A stretch of DNA of 64,000 bases from Brevundimonas vitisensis (GTDB taxonomy: Bacteria > Pseudomonadota > Alphaproteobacteria > Caulobacterales > Caulobacteraceae), in assembly GCF_016656965.1 (NCBI RefSeq), contig NZ_CP067977.1, positions 2,008,501 through 2,072,500 of the forward strand. Direction: 5' to 3'. The position numbers and the translations under genes were made by a program. Within the stretch, counting starts at the first letter, position 1, and each line of letters begins with the position of its first letter. A model generated the notes under the pieces. The model had not been told where the DNA came from and made no database searches. It was given only the letters and a program-made list of their open reading frames with translations. Of the stretch, positions 63,862 to 64,000 are shown in pieces.

Positions 63862-64000
63862 ATGATGACTGTTGCCCCGTCCGATCCCACGGGGATCATC
63901 CAAGTCGCCGCCGGGGTTAAGCAGATCGTCGATGCCTTCGCACCGCTCATTACGGTGGTCGGTGCGCTGGGTGGCGTCTGGCTGGGCAGCTGGATGCAGA
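63862..64000 (+). CDS. Small phage membrane protein, partial (3' end outside window)
   Basis: ATG at 63862 opens a + strand frame to the window edge: 46 residues MMTVAPSDPTGIIQVAAGVK... with a hydrophobic stretch IVDAFAPLITVVGALGGVW (about 23-41). It is the only rightward gene of the phage part. A holin-like or other small membrane protein is possible. The GTCCAG upstream is a weak ribosome site. Confidence 0.45.
   Translation, partial: MMTVAPSDPTGIIQVAAGVKQIVDAFAPLITVVGALGGVWLGSWMQ

Larger units (their letters stand above)
45883..64000 (-). mobile_element. Mu-like/P2-tailed prophage, right-hand part only (incomplete)
   Basis: From 46001 on, gene content changes from core metabolism to a continuous minus-strand set of phage head and tail genes. 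Head genes match the Mu set; tail genes match the P2 set. The chromosome-side end is placed at the TG at about 45883-45884, where a host repeat is interrupted; Mu-type phage ends begin TG. Coordinates are uncertain by tens of bases. The other end, transposase, terminase, portal and lysis genes lie past the window. Confidence 0.8.

Noticed and set aside
45883..64000. Gene transfer agent rather than prophage
   Set aside because: The contractile tail sheath, Mu-type head genes and terminal methyltransferase differ from the siphovirus-like alphaproteobacterial GTA.

Overview
The window is GC-rich, densely packed alphaproteobacterial chromosome. The gene set (PhaR, phasin, intracellular PHB depolymerase, tsaD-hemC-hemD order, short YjdM/PhnA-like protein, M13 peptidases, long HisS) fits Caulobacteraceae and looks most like Brevundimonas. 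This assignment comes from protein character and gene order only.

Positions 1-45,880 are host core genome. Landmarks are: polyhydroxybutyrate genes scattered among other genes (thiolase 246-1421, PhaR 2519-3145, phasin 9162-9665, 3-hydroxyacyl-CoA dehydrogenase 16559-17437, PHB depolymerase 31581-32897); SAM/adenosine recycling (adenosine kinase and metK, which share an unusual AT-rich operator); a minus-strand tsaD-gpsA-Rieske block divergent from hemC-hemD; tRNA-Thr(CGT) and tRNA-Ala(CGC); hisS; a CPA2 K+/H+ antiporter; PBP1A; coaBC-dut; nadE; ftsY-yciB; a cytochrome c maturation operon ccmABCDG; and aconitase acnA.

The host part carries a dispersed, palindrome-like repeat of about 43-54 bp. 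It lies between genes as an inverted pair (2338-2460). It also lies inside two protein genes, always in the same frame and orientation, adding the peptide LKQ(P/R)(S/G)(A/T)A(R/S)xA(I/V)A. There is one copy in a creatininase-family gene and three tandem 54-bp copies in tsaD. This resembles the protein-invading palindromic elements of Rickettsia and is the most unusual system seen here.

From about 45,883 to the right edge is an incomplete prophage, read on the minus strand. Its head module is Mu-like (protease, decoration protein, gpT, gp35/36-like, gpG, gp37-like). Its contractile tail is P2-like (V, W, J, I, fibre, FI, FII, E/E', T, U, X, D). A large unrecognised structural protein and a D12-class adenine methyltransferase lie at the chromosome-proximal end, where Mu has its DNA-modification gene. 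The tail chaperone pair has a canonical -1 slippery heptamer GGGAAAC directly before the first stop. No integrase, transposase, terminase, portal or lysis gene is visible, so the rest of the phage lies beyond position 64,000.
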